Shown: one piece after another, positions 1-7,817 of the stretch
Numbering within the stretch: position 1 is the stretch's first letter
Layout of the letters: the number at the start of each line of letters is the position of its first letter
DNA from: JAKJBL01 sp964461335
GTDB taxonomy: Bacteria > Bacillota > Clostridia > Christensenellales > CAG-138
DNA length: 32,710 bases
Direction of reading: 5' to 3'
Assembly (NCBI GenBank): GCA_964461335.1
Contig: CAYWTY010000014.1
Location: forward strand, 1-32,710
Notes under the pieces: generated by a model
The model's input: the letters and a program-made list of their open reading frames with translations, nothing else
What the model was told of the DNA's origin: nothing
The model's database searches: none
Made by a program: the position numbers and the translations under genes

Positions 1-30
1 GCCCGAGACAAATTTCTTTTTGTCTCGGGC
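1..30 (-). terminator. Hairpin downstream of tRNA-Ala
   Basis: A perfect 10-bp inverted repeat (GCCCGAGACA at 1-10 pairing with TGTCTCGGGC at 21-30) with a 10-base loop lies 12 bases beyond the 3' end of the minus-strand tRNA. Its position and strength fit a Rho-independent terminator. The expected T-tract would lie outside the window, so this is not confirmed. Confidence 0.6.
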
Positions 31-42
31 TTGACATTTGGG

Positions 43-118
43 TGGTGGAGCATAGGGGATTCGAACCCCTGGCCTCTGCATTGCGAACGCAGCGCGCTAC
101 CAGCTGTGCCAATGCCCC
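43..118 (-). tRNA. tRNA-Ala, anticodon CGC
   Basis: The reverse complement folds as a 76-base cloverleaf. The acceptor stem GGGGCAT pairs with ATGCTCC, the anticodon stem CTGCG/TGCAG closes the loop TTCGCAA with anticodon CGC (reads GCG, alanine), and the T-arm contains GGTTCGAATCC. The acceptor stem has the G3:U70 wobble pair that is the known identity element for alanyl-tRNA synthetase. The CCA end is encoded (43-45 on the plus strand as TGG). Confidence 0.95.
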
Positions 119-135
119 ATACGACTGCGAAAAAT

Positions 136-164
136 ACTATACACTATTTTATCTGTTTATGCAA
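136..164 (-). promoter_or_regulatory. Promoter of tRNA-Ala
   Basis: On the minus strand TTGCAT (159-164) and TATAGT (136-141) are separated by 17 bases, a near-consensus housekeeping sigma promoter. The predicted start lies about 10 bases before the mature tRNA 5' end at 118. Confidence 0.65.
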
Positions 165-247
165 GCGCAACAGCAACATATTAGCGCTTGCCCCTTTTAG
201 CCTAAAGTTGGCTTAATAAATCTATGGTGAGGTTTAAAATAAAGGTA

Positions 248-284
248 TTGACAAAGGACTACTACTGGACATAGTACAGTAGTA
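248..284 (+). promoter_or_regulatory. Promoter with palindromic operator for the PadR operon
   Basis: TTGACA at 248-253 is a consensus -35 box. CATAGT at 270-275, 16 bases on, is the best -10 candidate. A perfect 8-bp inverted repeat, TACTACTG (260-267) and CAGTAGTA (277-284) with a 9-base spacer, covers the spacer and -10 region. A related half-site, GTACTACA, follows at 293-300. A bound dimer here would block polymerase, which fits autoregulation by the PadR-type protein encoded immediately downstream. The operator role is inferred. Confidence 0.6.
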
Positions 285-319
285 TACCAAGCGTACTACA
301 AGCAGCAGCAGGAGGGACT

Positions 320-640
320 TTGAATATTCAGTATAAAAAAGGTGTGCTTGAGCTTTGCGTACTTTCGCTTTTGACAAAACGCGATTTTTATGGGTATGAA
401 ATCTCAGAATACTTATCCAAACATATAAATATAGCTGATGGCACAGTTTACCCCATTCTGCGCAAGCTTAAAAGCGAGGGTCTCCTAACTACCTACATTC
501 AGGAAGAAAGCAGCGGCCCACCGCGTAAGTATTATTCGCTTACAAAATTGGGGCGCCATTCGTTTGAAAAAGAACGAGTTGCGTATTTAGAGTTTGCACA
601 TGCAATTGAAGCCTTATTGGAGGGTAAAGACAATGACTGA
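320..640 (+). CDS. PadR-family transcriptional regulator
   Basis: This 106-residue protein has the small size and layout of PadR regulators: an N-terminal winged helix beginning with the family-typical stretch LELCVLSLL and FYGYEI, a recognition region with GTVYPILRKLKSEGLL, a wing with GPPRKYYSLT, and a short C-terminal dimerisation helix. The start is TTG, chosen because GGAGGG (311-316) lies just upstream. The stop overlaps the start of the DUF1700 gene by eight bases, so the two are translationally coupled. PadR proteins next to DUF1700 membrane proteins are a common Firmicute pair, usually acting as autorepressors. The palindrome at 260-284 is its likely target. The inducing signal cannot be read from the sequence. 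Confidence 0.9.
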   Translation: MNIQYKKGVLELCVLSLLTKRDFYGYEISEYLSKHINIADGTVYPILRKLKSEGLLTTYIQEESSGPPRKYYSLTKLGRHSFEKERVAYLEFAHAIEALLEGKDND

Positions 641-1340
641 ACGCGAGTTTATGGCTAAACTTAGCGCTGAGCTTAACAAGCTCAATCTTGCAGATGCTGC
701 TGAAATAATAGGTGAGTATAAGCAGCACTTTGCGTTTAAGCTGGCAGACGGCCTAAGTGAAGAAGAAATCGCTGCAAAGCTCGGAGACCCGCTAACTTTA
801 GCAGCCCAGTTTGAAGCAGGCTCTGAAACTTTAAAACAAGCAAAAAGGCGCAACGCCATTAGTGCCTTTGCCTTGCGGGGTTCTTTTGCAGCAGTTTCAC
901 TTATTACGCTAGGAGCGCTTAGTGTAGTATTTGGAGCGGTTGCGCTTGCTTGCCTTGCAATTGGTGTGTGCCTGCTATTGAGGTTGAATATTGCTGCTTT
1001 CCTTCCGCCTATGCCATTTGGAAGCGCTGCAATATTCGGTATAGCAATTTTAGCACTTTCGGCTTTGGCAACAGTTGCTTTAATTTATTGCTTTACTTAC
1101 ATGCGGAGCCTTTTGTGCCCATTTAGGCGTTCTACGAAGAATACTGAGGAAGAGGGTTCTTTTTGTGCAAGGCGAAAACCGCTTTTTAGCGAGAGCTTAA
1201 GTGTGCGGCTTCGCTTAGCTTTGCGGATATTTCTAATAATATTTGCTGCAAGCTTTCTTTTAGGCGTTTTTGTGTCAATGCAAAGTTCAGGCGCATTTGA
1301 GTTTTGGCATGCGTGGGGCTGGTTTGGGTATGTGGGTTAA
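633..1340 (+). CDS. DUF1700 family membrane protein
   Basis: This 235-residue protein starts at the ATG at 633, preceded by GGAGGG at 619-624 and overlapping the padR stop. Residues 1-65 form the soluble helical domain typical of DUF1700 (MTEREFMAKLSAELNKL, then GLSEEEIAAKLGDP, a pattern that recurs in the family). Three or four hydrophobic segments follow, at about 80-110, 122-150 and 192-215, with a short basic loop around 155-190. Members of this family are usually encoded beside PadR regulators and are thought to be part of envelope-stress or membrane-sensing modules; the molecular role is unknown. The usual third partner, a DUF4097 adhesin-like protein, is missing here and two dehydrogenases follow instead. 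Confidence 0.85.
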   Translation: MTEREFMAKLSAELNKLNLADAAEIIGEYKQHFAFKLADGLSEEEIAAKLGDPLTLAAQFEAGSETLKQAKRRNAISAFALRGSFAAVSLITLGALSVVFGAVALACLAIGVCLLLRLNIAAFLPPMPFGSAAIFGIAILALSALATVALIYCFTYMRSLLCPFRRSTKNTEEEGSFCARRKPLFSESLSVRLRLALRIFLIIFAASFLLGVFVSMQSSGAFEFWHAWGWFGYVG

Positions 1341-1350
1341 AGGAGCTAAA

Positions 1351-2211
1351 ATGAAAACTGCAATTATTACAGGCGCGACATCTGGCATTGGGCTTGAAAC
1401 TGCATGCCTGCTTTCGGGTAAGGGCTTTAATGTCATTGTGCTTGGCCGCAATGAGGAAACCGGAAAACGCGCAGAAGCTTATATCCTCTCTAAAAACCCT
1501 TCTGCGCAAATAAGGTTCTTTTATGCTGACCTCATGCAGTTATGTGAGGTGAGCCGTGTTGCACAGGCGCTTAAGGCTTACCTTGAAGAACACTGTAATG
1601 GTGAGCTAAATGTGCTGATAAATAATGCGGGCTGCGTGCGCAGCTGGTACATGACAACCGCAGAGGGTTATGAGCAGCAATTTTCGCTTAATTTTCTTTC
1701 GGGCTTTCTTTTGACGCATGAGCTGCTGCCCATGCTGAAAAAATGCAGAGGCAGGGTAATAATGACAGGCAGTAAATCGCATAAGGGAACTAAAGTTCAT
1801 TGGGATGATGTAATGCTTAGCAAATGTTATAACCCGCTTCTTGCTTATAAACAGTCAAAACTTTGCGATACGCTTTTTGCAAAAGGGTTAAACGATAGAT
1901 ATGCTTTAGCAGGCATTCGCGCTTATGTAGTAGACCCAGGCTTGGTAAAAACAGATATAGGCAACAAACAAACAGAGGGGCTAGTTAACTTTGTTTGGGC
2001 ATTGAGGAAGCATTTTGGCACTGTTGCATCTCTTCCTGCAAAAACCTATGCGTTTTTGTGTGATCAGGCGTATGAACCAAAGGGCTTCTATTATCATAAC
2101 TGTAAGGAGGGTGCTTACAGCAAAAGGGTAACAAGCGAAAACGCAAACAGGCTCTTTAAGCTTAGTGAATGCCTTTGTGGAATCAGTTATGGAAAGGAGC
2201 TCCATATATGA
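1351..2211 (+). CDS. Short-chain dehydrogenase/reductase (SDR), retinol-dehydrogenase-like
   Basis: The 286-residue protein is a classical NAD(P)-dependent SDR. It has the nucleotide motif TGATSGIG at residues 7-14, NNAG at 91-94, a candidate catalytic Ser141, and Tyr166/Lys170 in YKQSK. DPGLVKTD at 195-202 is the typical strand after the active site. The start ATG at 1351 has AGGAG ten bases upstream; reading frame extends further upstream but without a better site. It follows the DUF1700 gene by 10 bases and overlaps the next SDR gene by four bases (ATGA), so it belongs to the PadR-controlled operon. The long C-terminal part resembles retinol dehydrogenase/WW-oxidoreductase-like SDRs, suggesting a lipophilic or aromatic carbonyl/alcohol substrate, but the substrate is not known. 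Confidence 0.88.
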   Translation: MKTAIITGATSGIGLETACLLSGKGFNVIVLGRNEETGKRAEAYILSKNPSAQIRFFYADLMQLCEVSRVAQALKAYLEEHCNGELNVLINNAGCVRSWYMTTAEGYEQQFSLNFLSGFLLTHELLPMLKKCRGRVIMTGSKSHKGTKVHWDDVMLSKCYNPLLAYKQSKLCDTLFAKGLNDRYALAGIRAYVVDPGLVKTDIGNKQTEGLVNFVWALRKHFGTVASLPAKTYAFLCDQAYEPKGFYYHNCKEGAYSKRVTSENANRLFKLSECLCGISYGKELHI

Positions 2212-3017
2212 ACGTGTTTATAACGGGCGCATCAGGAGGCTTAGGCCGTGCATTGGCAGTCGAGTGTGCGAATCGCGGGTACAATCTCTTTTTAACTGAT
2301 GTTGACGCTAACGGCCTAAGCTTAATAAAGTGCGGCCTTGAGCGCAGGTTTAATGCGACAGTCGCAGCAAGCGCATGCGATTTGACAAGCTCAAAAAGTG
2401 TTGACGAAATGCTTGAAGTGCTTGATGAGCATAATATCCGCTTCGACATGCTTCTAAATATTGCAGGCCTTGATTTTGAGGGCAGCTTCATAAAGCGTGA
2501 GCGCGAGGCAGTTGTAAAAATTGCAACAGTGAACAATGCTGCAACACTTCGCATAACCCATGCAATTCTAAGCCGCAGAAAAATGGGCAGCCATTTCTAT
2601 ATTGTTTTTGTATCAAGCCTTGCCTCCATGTTCCCTATGCCGCTTAAAGCTGCTTATGCTGCTTCTAAACGCTTTATTTTAGATTTTTCAACGTCCTTGA
2701 ACCAGGAGCTGAAACATTCAGACGCAAGTGTGCTTACGCTTTGCCCTGGCGGCCTTGCTACAACCCCTGATGTTGTAAGAAGCATACAGGCGCAGGGTAT
2801 TTGGGGCGGGCTAACTACAAACCCGCTTGAGCTCGTAGCGCGCAGAACACTTAATAAAGCGCAAAAAGGATGTTGTATTTATATCCCAGGCTTGCTTAAT
2901 AGAATCTTGTCGCTGCTTGGTAAAGCCATACCTAGGCAATGGGTTGCAGCTCTTTTATATAAGAGATGGAGCAATGCCCAAAAGAGATGGCTGAAGCTTC
3001 CCGACTCCATTGGCTAA
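2208..3017 (+). CDS. Second SDR oxidoreductase of the PadR operon
   Basis: The 269-residue protein has TGASGGLG at residues 6-13, NIAG at 84-87 (in place of NNAG), Ser136/Ser137 in FVSSLAS and Tyr150/Lys154 in YAASK, so a full SDR catalytic set is present. The ATG at 2208 overlaps the preceding stop as ATGA and has GGAAAGGAG just upstream. The region after CPGG (179-182), with a hydrophobic, basic C-terminus (about 215-260), resembles SDRs of the acyl/steroid dehydrogenase type that associate with membranes; this is inference. It shares little obvious identity with the preceding SDR outside the motifs, so the pair is not a recent duplication. Confidence 0.87.
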   Translation: MNVFITGASGGLGRALAVECANRGYNLFLTDVDANGLSLIKCGLERRFNATVAASACDLTSSKSVDEMLEVLDEHNIRFDMLLNIAGLDFEGSFIKREREAVVKIATVNNAATLRITHAILSRRKMGSHFYIVFVSSLASMFPMPLKAAYAASKRFILDFSTSLNQELKHSDASVLTLCPGGLATTPDVVRSIQAQGIWGGLTTNPLELVARRTLNKAQKGCCIYIPGLLNRILSLLGKAIPRQWVAALLYKRWSNAQKRWLKLPDSIG

Positions 3018-3148
3018 AGGTGCTTTATAAGCGCGGCATTTTAGAAAAGACGATGCTTTCTTAGGCTGATGTTTTTGTTTTTCAGTCCCCAAAACTTTAA
3101 TACCGCATAGTGTATCAGTAAAACTGTATTTTAGCAGGAGGTATTGCT

Positions 3149-3361
3149 ATGCACAATGACCCTTGGTATAACAGCAGGGTTACGCCTTTGTTTGCAGTTG
3201 AGGCTGCCTTGGGTAAGGTTCCTGGGCAAGTAACTGAAGTAGAGCTTGAAACAGAGCACGGCCGTCTCGTTTACAAAATAGAAATCATTACTGACTTTAG
3301 CAAATATGAAGTAAAAGTTGACGCTTACACAGGAGAAGTCCTTGAAATAGAGCTTGATTAG
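3149..3361 (+). CDS. PepSY-domain mini-protein
   Basis: The 70-residue product is a single PepSY domain: an N-terminal helix (VTPLFAVEAALGKVPG), then strands VTEVELETEHGRLVYKIEI, KYEVKVDAYTGEVLEIELD. The YKIEI and DAYTGEVL motifs are characteristic. AGGAGG (3136-3142 region) lies about seven bases before the ATG. There is no signal peptide or membrane segment, whereas most PepSY domains are found in exported or membrane proteins where they are thought to bind or inhibit proteases. It stands alone between the PadR operon and a convergent gene. The function is unknown. Confidence 0.8.
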   Translation: MHNDPWYNSRVTPLFAVEAALGKVPGQVTEVELETEHGRLVYKIEIITDFSKYEVKVDAYTGEVLEIELD

Positions 3362-3394
3362 TTTGTTTTTGAGTTTGCAGTAGCTGATTAAATT

Positions 3395-3436
3395 GACGGA
3401 TATATGGGCAAGTCCTCCAATGCCCATATATCCGTC
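3395..3436. terminator. Perfect 16-bp hairpin between convergent genes
   Basis: Bases 3395-3410 are exactly complementary to 3421-3436, with a 10-base loop. The element sits between the stops of the PepSY gene (plus) and the deaminase gene (minus), so it probably ends both transcripts. Neither side has a good T-tract, so Rho-independent termination may be weak and the hairpin may mainly stabilise the 3' ends. Confidence 0.6.
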
Positions 3437-3459
3437 TAAGTGCTTGAAGTTAATTTGCT

Positions 3460-4752
3460 CTAGCCAAATAAGCGGCTAACTGCCCTTTTTGTATCATGCT
3501 TTATTTTATCAATATCAAGTGTAGTGTAAACCCCGTTTTCATAAAGTATAACGCCATCAACCATAGTCATTGCAACATCGCTTGCTTGGCAGGAATAGAC
3601 GAGCAGCGCAGGTAAATCATGGCAGGGTAAAAGATGGGGCGCACAAGTTCGTATAGCGATAATGTCCGCCTTTTTGCCTTCTGCAAGCTCACCGCAAAGA
3701 GGCCTTGCCTGGGCGGCTGCACTGTTTCTTGTTGCCATCAAAAGAATGTCTTCCGGCTTTATAATTTCAGGGTCTTCCATAAACCCATTATGAATGATTG
3801 AAGCAAGGTGCATTTCCTCAAACATGTTCTGGTTATTGTTGCTTGCAGCGCCATCAGTTCCAAGTGCAAGCATGAGCCCGCGTTGAAGAAGCTTTTTTAT
3901 CGGCATAAAACCGCTTCCAAGTTTCATATTGCTTGTAGGGTTATGGACGCATACTACCCCCTTTTCATGGAGCAGCTCAATATCCCCATCTTCAACTTTT
4001 ACGCAGTGGGCGGCAATTGTCGGGTTTTCGAAAACTCCAAGGTCATAAAACCATTCTGTTGGGGTTTTGTTGTAGCGCGCCTTGCAGGCCTCGTGTTCTT
4101 TTGAAGTTTCAGAAAGGTGAACGTGCATAATTGCGCCAGCTTGCAGGCATTCCTCTGCATAGCGCTGCACATGGAGCGGTTTTGATGTATATTCGGCATG
4201 AATGCCAAAATCTACTATTACTCTGCCATTGCCTGCGCCATTATACTCCTTGAAAAACTCTCTTGATTTTCTTACTCTCCAGTTTGCTTCATAATCTTCT
4301 GTTTGAGAAAAGGAGAGAAGCGGGCGGTTCAGGTTTGCGCGCATGCCTGCTTTAAGCACTTCATCTGCTGTGATATGGGGGTTATCATACATATCTGAAA
4401 AGCTGACTATGCCTGAAGATAGCATTTCGAGCATTGCAAGCCTTGTGCCTACGCTAATATCCTCTACTGTAAGCTTTGCTTCAATTGGAAATATAACATC
4501 ATGCAGCCATTTATCTAACGGCAGTCTGCTCCCAAGCCCCCGTAGCAAAGTCATTGAAGCGTGTGTATGCAAGTTATAAAGCCCTGGCATGAGCAGGTGA
4601 TCGGTCATGTCTTTTTGGGTTTCGTAGGTTTCCTTAGGCAGCTCTGTACCAATATAGCGGATTAAATTCCCGTCAATACCTATGTGCCCGTTTTTTAAGA
4701 CTTTTACGCCATCCTCAAACAATAGCAAATCCGCATTTTTTAACAAAAGCAT
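3460..4752 (-). CDS. mtaD: Amidohydrolase, 5-methylthioadenosine/S-adenosylhomocysteine deaminase type
   Basis: The 430-residue protein belongs to the TRZ/ATZ branch of metal-dependent amidohydrolases, of the usual family length. Zinc ligands are visible as His62 and His64 (LHTHAS), His212 (HVHLSET) and Asp300 (LGTDGAASN), with catalytic Glu215 and His249 (AHCVKV). HNPTSNMKLGSG at 270-281 is typical of MTA/SAH deaminases, which convert methylthioadenosine and S-adenosylhomocysteine to inosine derivatives. Guanine or other heterocycle deamination is possible because the subfamilies are similar. It lies 116 bases downstream of the pyrophosphatase gene on the same strand; I see only weak promoter matches in that gap, so co-transcription is possible. 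Confidence 0.85.
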   Translation of the reverse strand: MLLLKNADLLLFEDGVKVLKNGHIGIDGNLIRYIGTELPKETYETQKDMTDHLLMPGLYNLHTHASMTLLRGLGSRLPLDKWLHDVIFPIEAKLTVEDISVGTRLAMLEMLSSGIVSFSDMYDNPHITADEVLKAGMRANLNRPLLSFSQTEDYEANWRVRKSREFFKEYNGAGNGRVIVDFGIHAEYTSKPLHVQRYAEECLQAGAIMHVHLSETSKEHEACKARYNKTPTEWFYDLGVFENPTIAAHCVKVEDGDIELLHEKGVVCVHNPTSNMKLGSGFMPIKKLLQRGLMLALGTDGAASNNNQNMFEEMHLASIIHNGFMEDPEIIKPEDILLMATRNSAAAQARPLCGELAEGKKADIIAIRTCAPHLLPCHDLPALLVYSCQASDVAMTMVDGVILYENGVYTTLDIDKIKHDTKRAVSRLFG

Positions 4753-4868
4753 GGTTTACCTGCCTATGAGTTTGTTTTATGCCCTAAACACAGCTGCAGC
4801 GGGCATAAATAGTGAGCTTTTGCAACCACAATGTAGAAATATGCGCTGTTTATGCCTAATAAAAGCCT

Positions 4869-6824
4869 TTATTTTAGGAAAAACGGCGCAAATAATAGTG
4901 CTACAATGCTCATGAGCTTAATTAGTATATTAAGCGAAGGGCCAGCAGTATCCTTAAGCGGGTCGCCTACAGTATCCCCTATTACAGCAGCAGCATGCTG
5001 CGGTGTACCCTTGCCCTGCTGCTCAATTGCTTTTTTGGCATTATCCCAAGCTCCGCCAGAGTTAGCCATCTGCACTGCCATAAGAAGCCCGCAGGCAGTC
5101 GCACCAATAAGCATACCTGCAAGCGCTGCAGTCCCAAGGATTAGCCCTACAAGCAGAGGCGAGCCTATTGCGAGCAGCCCGGGCACAACCATTTCCTTAA
5201 GCGCTGCGGTAGTTGAAATATCAACGCATTTTTTATAGTCCGCCTTGCCTGTGCCTTCGAGCAGACCCGGGATTTCTTTAAACTGGCGGCGGACTTCGCG
5301 AATAATCTCGCCTGCTGAGCGGCTTACAGCCTCAATTGCCATTGCAGAAAATAAATATACAAGCATTGCCCCAATTAAGAGCCCGCCTATTACATATGCG
5401 TCAAGGAGGTTGACAAACTCAAGCCCAACTGTTTGTGCGTAAGAGGAAAGCAGCGCAAGTGCAGTTAAAGCTGCAGAGCCTATTGCAAAGCCTTTACCTA
5501 TTGCAGCTGTTGTATTGCCTATTGAGTCAAGCTTATCTGTTACTTGGCGCACATGCGCAGGCAGATTTGCCATTTCCGCTATTCCGCCTGCATTGTCTGC
5601 AATAGGTCCATATGCGTCAACAGCAATAATTGCGCCAACAGTAGCAAGCATGCCTAAAGCAGAAAGCGCAACTCCGAAAAGCCCTGCACAAGAAAACGAA
5701 AGAATAACAGCCCCAACAATGGCTATAACAGGGAAGGCTGTTGAGCGCATGCCGATTGAAAGCCCTGAGAGGATGTTTGTTGCAGCGCCTGTCTGGCTTT
5801 GGGTGACTATGGACTGCACATGCTTAAAGTTTTCGGATGTGTAGCGCTCTGTAAGTATCCCTATTGCAACACCTGAGATAACACCCGTAAGTATTGCAAC
5901 AAATTGCCTCCAACCGCCGAGAATGTAGCGGTCAAGGAAGAACGCGCCTATTAGCAAAATTGCCATGCTAATATATGTTCCAGCCATCATCAAACGCTGT
6001 GGGTCGCCTTTTTTAAACACCTTTACACACAGCAACCCCAAAATTGAGGCTATAACCCCGAGTGCAACAAGCGCCATTACAAAAAATACACCTTTAAGCG
6101 TATAGGCGGTTAGGCCGAGAATAATTGCTGAAACAATTGAGCTCACATAGCTTTCAAAGAGGTCTGCGCCCATGCCAGCGACATCGCCGACATTATCGCC
6201 AACATTGTCTGCAATTACAGCAGGGTTACGAGGGTCATCCTCAGGTATGCCAGTTTCTACCTTGCCTACAAGGTCTGCGCCAACATCTGCGGCTTTTGTA
6301 TATATGCCGCCCCCAACGCGCGAAAACAACGCGACTGAGCTTGCGCCGACAGAAAAGCCTGTTAAAGTCAGCATATCACCAAATGCTAGGTAACAGATTG
6401 AAAGCCCAAGCACTCCAAGCCCTACAACGCAAAGCCCCATAATTGAGCCGCCTGTAAACGCAACATTAAGCGCCATACGTTCGGATTCTGTGGCAGCTTG
6501 GGCAGTACGCGCGTTTGCGAGCGTAGCGCTTTCCATCCCTATAAAGCCGGCAAGCACAGAAAACACAGCGCCTATGACGAAGCTTATTGCAACATTAAGC
6601 CCCATTTTCGGCAAAAAGAAAAGCAGCAGTGCAAAAGCAGCCACAAATATTCCAATAACTTTATATTCGCGGCGGAGAAATGCCATAGCACCCTCCCTAA
6701 TATAGCCGGAGATTTCCGTAATACGGGCATCTTCAACTTTAATGCGCTTGTTTAAGCAAAAAAATACTGCAGCAAGAAGAAGCGCGATAGCTGCAGATGC
6801 AATCGCAAAATAGACTGCTTCCAT
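4869..6824 (-). CDS. hppA: Membrane-bound ion-translocating pyrophosphatase, K+-dependent type
   Basis: The 651-residue protein is a full-length membrane pyrophosphatase with about 16 hydrophobic segments. It hydrolyses cytosolic pyrophosphate and pumps H+ and/or Na+ outward. The substrate site is visible as DVGADLVGKVE (residues 180-190), DNVGDNVGDVAGMGADLFE (about 206-224) and the C-terminal GDTVGDPLKDTAGPS. GNTTAAIGKG at 436-445 has alanine (A440) where K+-independent enzymes have lysine, which by established comparison marks the K+-dependent subfamily. Whether the pumped ion is Na+ or H+ cannot be settled here. The ATG at 6824 has AAGGAGG nearby, and a good promoter lies at 6905-6932. Confidence 0.95.
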   Translation of the reverse strand: MEAVYFAIASAAIALLLAAVFFCLNKRIKVEDARITEISGYIREGAMAFLRREYKVIGIFVAAFALLLFFLPKMGLNVAISFVIGAVFSVLAGFIGMESATLANARTAQAATESERMALNVAFTGGSIMGLCVVGLGVLGLSICYLAFGDMLTLTGFSVGASSVALFSRVGGGIYTKAADVGADLVGKVETGIPEDDPRNPAVIADNVGDNVGDVAGMGADLFESYVSSIVSAIILGLTAYTLKGVFFVMALVALGVIASILGLLCVKVFKKGDPQRLMMAGTYISMAILLIGAFFLDRYILGGWRQFVAILTGVISGVAIGILTERYTSENFKHVQSIVTQSQTGAATNILSGLSIGMRSTAFPVIAIVGAVILSFSCAGLFGVALSALGMLATVGAIIAVDAYGPIADNAGGIAEMANLPAHVRQVTDKLDSIGNTTAAIGKGFAIGSAALTALALLSSYAQTVGLEFVNLLDAYVIGGLLIGAMLVYLFSAMAIEAVSRSAGEIIREVRRQFKEIPGLLEGTGKADYKKCVDISTTAALKEMVVPGLLAIGSPLLVGLILGTAALAGMLIGATACGLLMAVQMANSGGAWDNAKKAIEQQGKGTPQHAAAVIGDTVGDPLKDTAGPSLNILIKLMSIVALLFAPFFLK

Positions 6825-6904
6825 TCAATAGGCCTCCTTACAGGTATAATAAATACTTTTCGATAGTTGATTACCTATAAAACATATGTAGAGCGTTCAA
6901 ATAT

Positions 6905-6932
6905 AGTATACTCCTTGAGAAAGTTATTGCAA
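6905..6932 (-). promoter_or_regulatory. hppA: Promoter of hppA
   Basis: On the minus strand TTGCAA (6927-6932) and TATACT (6905-6910) are spaced by 16 bases. The predicted transcript has a leader of about 75 bases ending in a strong AAGGAGG site before the hppA ATG. Confidence 0.55.
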
Positions 6933-6992
6933 ATATATATTCGGGTGAATTTAGAGCTATGAACAAACACATGGTATATTGTGCAGCAAAAC

Positions 6993-7021
6993 TTGTATTA
7001 GCACAAAAAGAAGGGGATAAT
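6993..7021 (+). promoter_or_regulatory. deoC: Promoter of deoC
   Basis: TTGTAT at 6993-6998 and GATAAT at 7016-7021 are spaced by 17 bases on the plus strand, about 70 bases before the deoC ATG. The 266-base gap between hppA and deoC therefore holds two divergent promoters and no gene. Confidence 0.5.
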
Positions 7022-7090
7022 ATAAAAAAGGATATATATGCCTAAAAACTTTTAAGCTATAAAATACCGGCAAAACAAGGAGGATGAAAA

Positions 7091-7798
7091 ATGGCGAAAA
7101 CCGTTTTACAGGGCGAAGATAATGGCAGGCTCCTTAAATCGAGCTTATTAAAAGCAATTGACCACACTTTGCTTAAGCCTGATGCTTTAGAAGGGCAGGT
7201 TTTAAAGTTGTGCGATGAAGCAATGGAATATGGGTTTGCAAGCGTTTGCGTTAACCCGTGCTATATTGAATTTGTTGCCAATCGGCTTGCATCAAGTGAG
7301 GTGCTGCCTTGCTGTGTTATAGGCTTCCCGCTTGGAGCAACTCTTACAAAGGTAAAGGCATTTGAGGCTGAGGCATGCGCTAACCTTGGGGCGAAAGAAG
7401 TGGATATGGTCATAAATAACTGCGCCTTAAAGTCAGGAGCTTGGGAATTGGTTTATAGCGACATTAAAGCTGTTAGAGATGCTATTTTTGGCAAGGCAAT
7501 TCTAAAAGTCATAATAGAAACAAGCCTGCTTACTGATGAAGAAAAGGTCAAAGCATGCCTTTGTGCAAAAGAAGCAGGCGCAGAGTTTGTAAAAACATCA
7601 ACAGGTTTTATTGGAGGCGGAGCAACAGCGCATGATGTGCGCCTTATGCGCAGCACAGTAGGGGAAGGGATGGGTGTTAAAGCTTCCGGCGGAATTCGAG
7701 ATTATGCTGCTGCAATTGAAATGCTTAAGGCAGGTGCAAACAGGCTAGGTACGAGTTCAGGCGTTGCAATAGCAAAAGTGCTGAGCGAAGATATATAA
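7091..7798 (+). CDS. deoC: Deoxyribose-phosphate aldolase
   Basis: The 235-residue protein is a class I aldolase that splits 2-deoxyribose 5-phosphate into glyceraldehyde 3-phosphate and acetaldehyde in deoxynucleoside breakdown. The Schiff-base lysine is Lys168 in EFVKTSTGF; Asp106 (EVDMVIN) and Lys197 (VKASGGIRD) complete the active site. An AAGGAGG site lies six bases before the ATG. It has an N-terminal extension of about 17 residues before KAIDHTLLKP compared with short bacterial versions. It is a single-gene unit: its own promoter is upstream and a terminator follows, and no other deo genes are in the window. Confidence 0.95.
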   Translation: MAKTVLQGEDNGRLLKSSLLKAIDHTLLKPDALEGQVLKLCDEAMEYGFASVCVNPCYIEFVANRLASSEVLPCCVIGFPLGATLTKVKAFEAEACANLGAKEVDMVINNCALKSGAWELVYSDIKAVRDAIFGKAILKVIIETSLLTDEEKVKACLCAKEAGAEFVKTSTGFIGGGATAHDVRLMRSTVGEGMGVKASGGIRDYAAAIEMLKAGANRLGTSSGVAIAKVLSEDI

Positions 7799-7817
7799 AC
7801 ACAAAGTTCTGGTAAAT

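Noticed and set aside
3020..3100. Possible terminator after the second SDR gene
   Set aside because: A GGCTGA/TCAGTC pair exists, but the stem is short, has a mismatch-type pair and is followed by C and A residues, not T.
4840..4890. AT-rich imperfect inverted repeat around the hppA stop codon
   Set aside because: The stem needs a bulge, is almost all A-T and overlaps coding sequence, so I do not call it a terminator.
5515..5844. Several open frames on the plus strand opposite hppA
   Set aside because: They are low-complexity mirror products of the hydrophobic pyrophosphatase gene, without start signals.
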